A DNA stretch of 6,226 bases from Planctomycetia bacterium (GTDB taxonomy: Bacteria; Planctomycetota; Planctomycetia; Gemmatales; Gemmataceae): assembly GCA_025356615.1 (NCBI GenBank), contig JANXSH010000937.1, positions 1-6,226 of the forward strand, read 5' to 3'. Positions 5,128-6,226 of this stretch are shown in pieces. How positions within the stretch are numbered: position 1 is the first letter of the stretch; the number at the start of each line of letters is the position of its first letter. The notes under the pieces were generated by a model. The model saw only the letters and a list, made by a program, of their open reading frames with translations, searched no databases and was not told the DNA's origin. Position numbers and translations under genes: made by a program.

Positions 5128-5973
5128 CTACTCCTTCACTCCGTAGAACCGCGCAGCCGTCCCGCCGAAGATCGCCTGGCGTTCGGACGCGCTGATCGGC
5201 CCCAGCGCCTCGTCGAGCGCGTCATACGTCGAGCGGTGCGAACACGCCAACTCGCAGACCGGCCAGTCACTGCCGTACATGCACCGGTCCGCGCCGAAAG
5301 CCTCGAGGGCGGCGCGGACATACGGCACGAAGTCGCGCGCCGTCCATCGCCCCCAGTCGGCCTCGGTCGCCATCCCACTCAGTTTACAATAGACGTTCGG
5401 ATACTTCGCCGCCTCACGCAGGTCTGGCATCCAGGGGATGAGTTGCCGTTTCTTGATGATCGGCTTCGCCAGGTGGTCGATGACCATCCGGAGGGCTGGC
5501 AGCGTCCGCGCTAGTCTCGCCGCGTGGCGGAGGTGTTTGACATAGAAGAGCAAATCGAACGGCACGCCGTGCTTCTGGAGGACGCTGAGGCCGCGCAACA
5601 CATCGGGCCGGACGATGAAGTCGTCATCCGGCTCGTCCTGCGTGACATGGCGGATGCCGACGGCCTTCGGGTGCGATCGGAACGCGAGCAACTGCTCCTC
5701 GCATCGTTCGCTCGCCAGATCGACCCACCCGACGACGCCGGCAATGAACGAATTCTGCTCGGCGAGGCCCAGCGCCCAATCGTTCTCGCGCAGGTCGTGC
5801 TGCGTCTGGACGAGGATCGTCCGGCGGATCGGCGTCAGCGCCAGGCGCTCGGCGAGGTCTGCCGGCAGGAAGTCGCGACGGATCGGGGCGAGCGCCGGCG
5901 CGTCGAGCCATCGGTAGTCGAACGGCTGCGAGCGCTGCCAGAAGTGATGGTGGGCGTCGATTTCAGGTGACAT
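5128..5973 (-). CDS. COG3618 metal-dependent amidohydrolase, L-fuconolactonase / sugar lactonase type
   Basis: This 281-residue TIM-barrel hydrolase probably opens a sugar lactone to the free aldonate. The N-terminal IDAHHHFW (5-12) supplies the HxH pair (His8, His10). GIRH (106-109), DHLAKP (166-171), KLSGM (197-201) and YGSDWPV (233-239), with Asp236, follow in the order expected for amidohydrolase-2 proteins of the L-fuconolactonase / L-rhamnonolactonase group. Length is normal for the family and no key residue is missing. The substrate cannot be read from the sequence; 4-sulfomuconolactone- or pyrone-type lactonases are relatives. The ATG at 5973 gives the exact family N-terminus. Its Shine-Dalgarno is poor: the only purine-rich match, GGTGG, is 13 nt away and lies inside a dispersed repeat. 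It is the first gene of a two-gene unit with the kinase. The dehydrogenase, dehydratase and aldolase of the pathway are not in the window. Confidence 0.9.
   Translation of the reverse strand: MSPEIDAHHHFWQRSQPFDYRWLDAPALAPIRRDFLPADLAERLALTPIRRTILVQTQHDLRENDWALGLAEQNSFIAGVVGWVDLASERCEEQLLAFRSHPKAVGIRHVTQDEPDDDFIVRPDVLRGLSVLQKHGVPFDLLFYVKHLRHAARLARTLPALRMVIDHLAKPIIKKRQLIPWMPDLREAAKYPNVYCKLSGMATEADWGRWTARDFVPYVRAALEAFGADRCMYGSDWPVCELACSHRSTYDALDEALGPISASERQAIFGGTAARFYGVKE
5131..5136 (-). promoter_or_regulatory. Shine-Dalgarno of the kinase inside the lactonase 3' end
   Basis: AAGGAG (5136-5131) overlaps the last codons of the lactonase gene and lies 7 nt before the kinase ATG. Ribosomes that finish the lactonase at the TAG (5130-5128) would stop almost on the next start, the usual layout for translational coupling. 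Confidence 0.7.
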
Positions 5974-5983
5974 ACATACAGAT

Positions 5984-6011
5984 TAACCACCAAGGCACAG
6001 AGGGCACAGAG
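5984..6011. repeat. Dispersed-type repeat with a perfect tandem 9-mer (GGCACAGAG x2)
   Basis: TTAACCACCAA is followed at once by GGCACAGAG (5994-6002) and a second identical GGCACAGAG (6003-6011). I recognise the pattern of an accACcAAGgCACAGAGgGCACAGAG element that recurs between genes in many unrelated bacterial genomes. It starts 10 nt upstream of the lactonase start codon and so forms the 5' leader of that transcript. No hairpin is apparent. Copy number in this genome cannot be judged from one window. Confidence 0.6.
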
Positions 6012-6040
6012 AAATACGGAGAAGGTCTATCAGAGAACAA

Positions 6041-6046
6041 GTTATA
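6041..6046 (-). promoter_or_regulatory. Candidate -10 element for the lactonase-kinase operon
   Basis: TATAAC (6046-6041, minus strand) matches five of six bases of TATAAT and lies about 68 nt upstream of the lactonase start. The hexamer 17 nt before it (GTGCCA) is a poor -35. It is the best -10 in the 147-nt spacer. The dispersed repeat would then be transcribed in the leader. Confidence 0.25.
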
Positions 6047-6120
6047 GTCGTCGCGGTCAGGAATGGCACACCCTTCGCCCGACGCGCTAGTGCCGCGTCC
6101 AGTCACTGACTTTCGCGCTG

Positions 6121-6226
6121 TCAAGCGGCTCGCTGTTGGCGTTTGAACTCGGTCCAACTCTGCCGACTAATGGGGCGCTCCCCATTGCGCCACTTCATGT
6201 ACGACTCGATCGCCTCTTGCAGTGCC
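6121..6226 (-). CDS. C-terminal end of an unidentified protein (partial)
   Basis: The minus strand from the right edge is open for 34 codons to the TGA at 6123-6121. The peptide begins ALQEAIESYMKWRNGERPIS and ends RQSWTEFKRQQRAA. It is rich in charged and aromatic residues and helix-like, with protein-like codon usage. I do not recognise the family. The YMxWRNGERP-type ending is compatible with a transposase or other DNA-binding protein, but I cannot support that from 34 residues. It reads in the same direction as the lactonase-kinase operon, 147 nt upstream of it. Confidence 0.5.
   Translation of the reverse strand, partial: ALQEAIESYMKWRNGERPISRQSWTEFKRQQRAA

Noticed and set aside
4122..5195. 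357-codon plus-strand frame antisense to the kinase, and 5524-5970 plus antisense to the lactonase
   Set aside because: These are antisense shadows of two genes whose catalytic motifs are intact; compositions are Arg/Glu/Val-biased.
5963..6157. 64-codon minus-strand frame upstream of the lactonase
   Set aside because: It overlaps the edge protein and the lactonase start and reads through the dispersed repeat (SVPSV-like tail), a common false gene call over this repeat.

Overview
The window is visibly G+C-rich and carries five clear genes plus several fragments. The organism is most likely a member of the Planctomycetota. This rests on the proline-rich linker and long tail of the TolC-like lipoprotein, the style of the membrane protein, and an intergenic hairpin of a kind I associate with planctomycete genomes. 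It is an inference from memory; there is no rRNA or other marker to test it.

Layout, left to right. (a) Positions 1-167, minus strand: the first 30 codons of an McsA-like zinc-finger protein, which then switch abruptly to unrelated sequence at about 77. The sequence from there to the window edge may be the end of an insertion sequence. (b) 378-821, minus: a small uncharacterised membrane protein with about four transmembrane segments. (c) 822-1147: a divergent intergenic stretch with a possible decayed coding remnant on the minus strand and a palindrome that overlaps a -10-like hexamer. (d) 1148-3788, plus: an operon of a LolD/MacB-type ABC ATPase and a TolC-family outer-membrane lipoprotein, 16 nt apart. 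(e) 3789-4022: a convergent intergenic region with a coding-like tail and a 13-bp inverted repeat. (f) 5973 down to 4023, minus: a two-gene sugar-acid operon. A COG3618 lactonase-type amidohydrolase comes first, then a PfkB-family 2-keto-3-deoxygluconate-type kinase 4 nt after it. (g) 5974-6120: a leader region with a recognisable dispersed repeat. (h) 6121-6226, minus: the C-terminal 34 codons of an unidentified protein.

How the genes work together. The ATPase and the TolC-like lipoprotein look like two of the four parts of a tripartite ABC efflux machine; the permease and the periplasmic adaptor are not in the window. The lactonase and kinase fit a non-phosphorylated or Entner-Doudoroff-like route for sugar acids: aldonolactone to aldonate, dehydration by an enzyme not seen here to a 2-keto-3-deoxy acid, then phosphorylation.

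I do not see convincing evidence for an undescribed system. The most useful points are the broken mcsA at the left edge, which lies in reading frames that simple ORF lists miss; the two intergenic repeats; two coding-like remnants; and the partial efflux operon.
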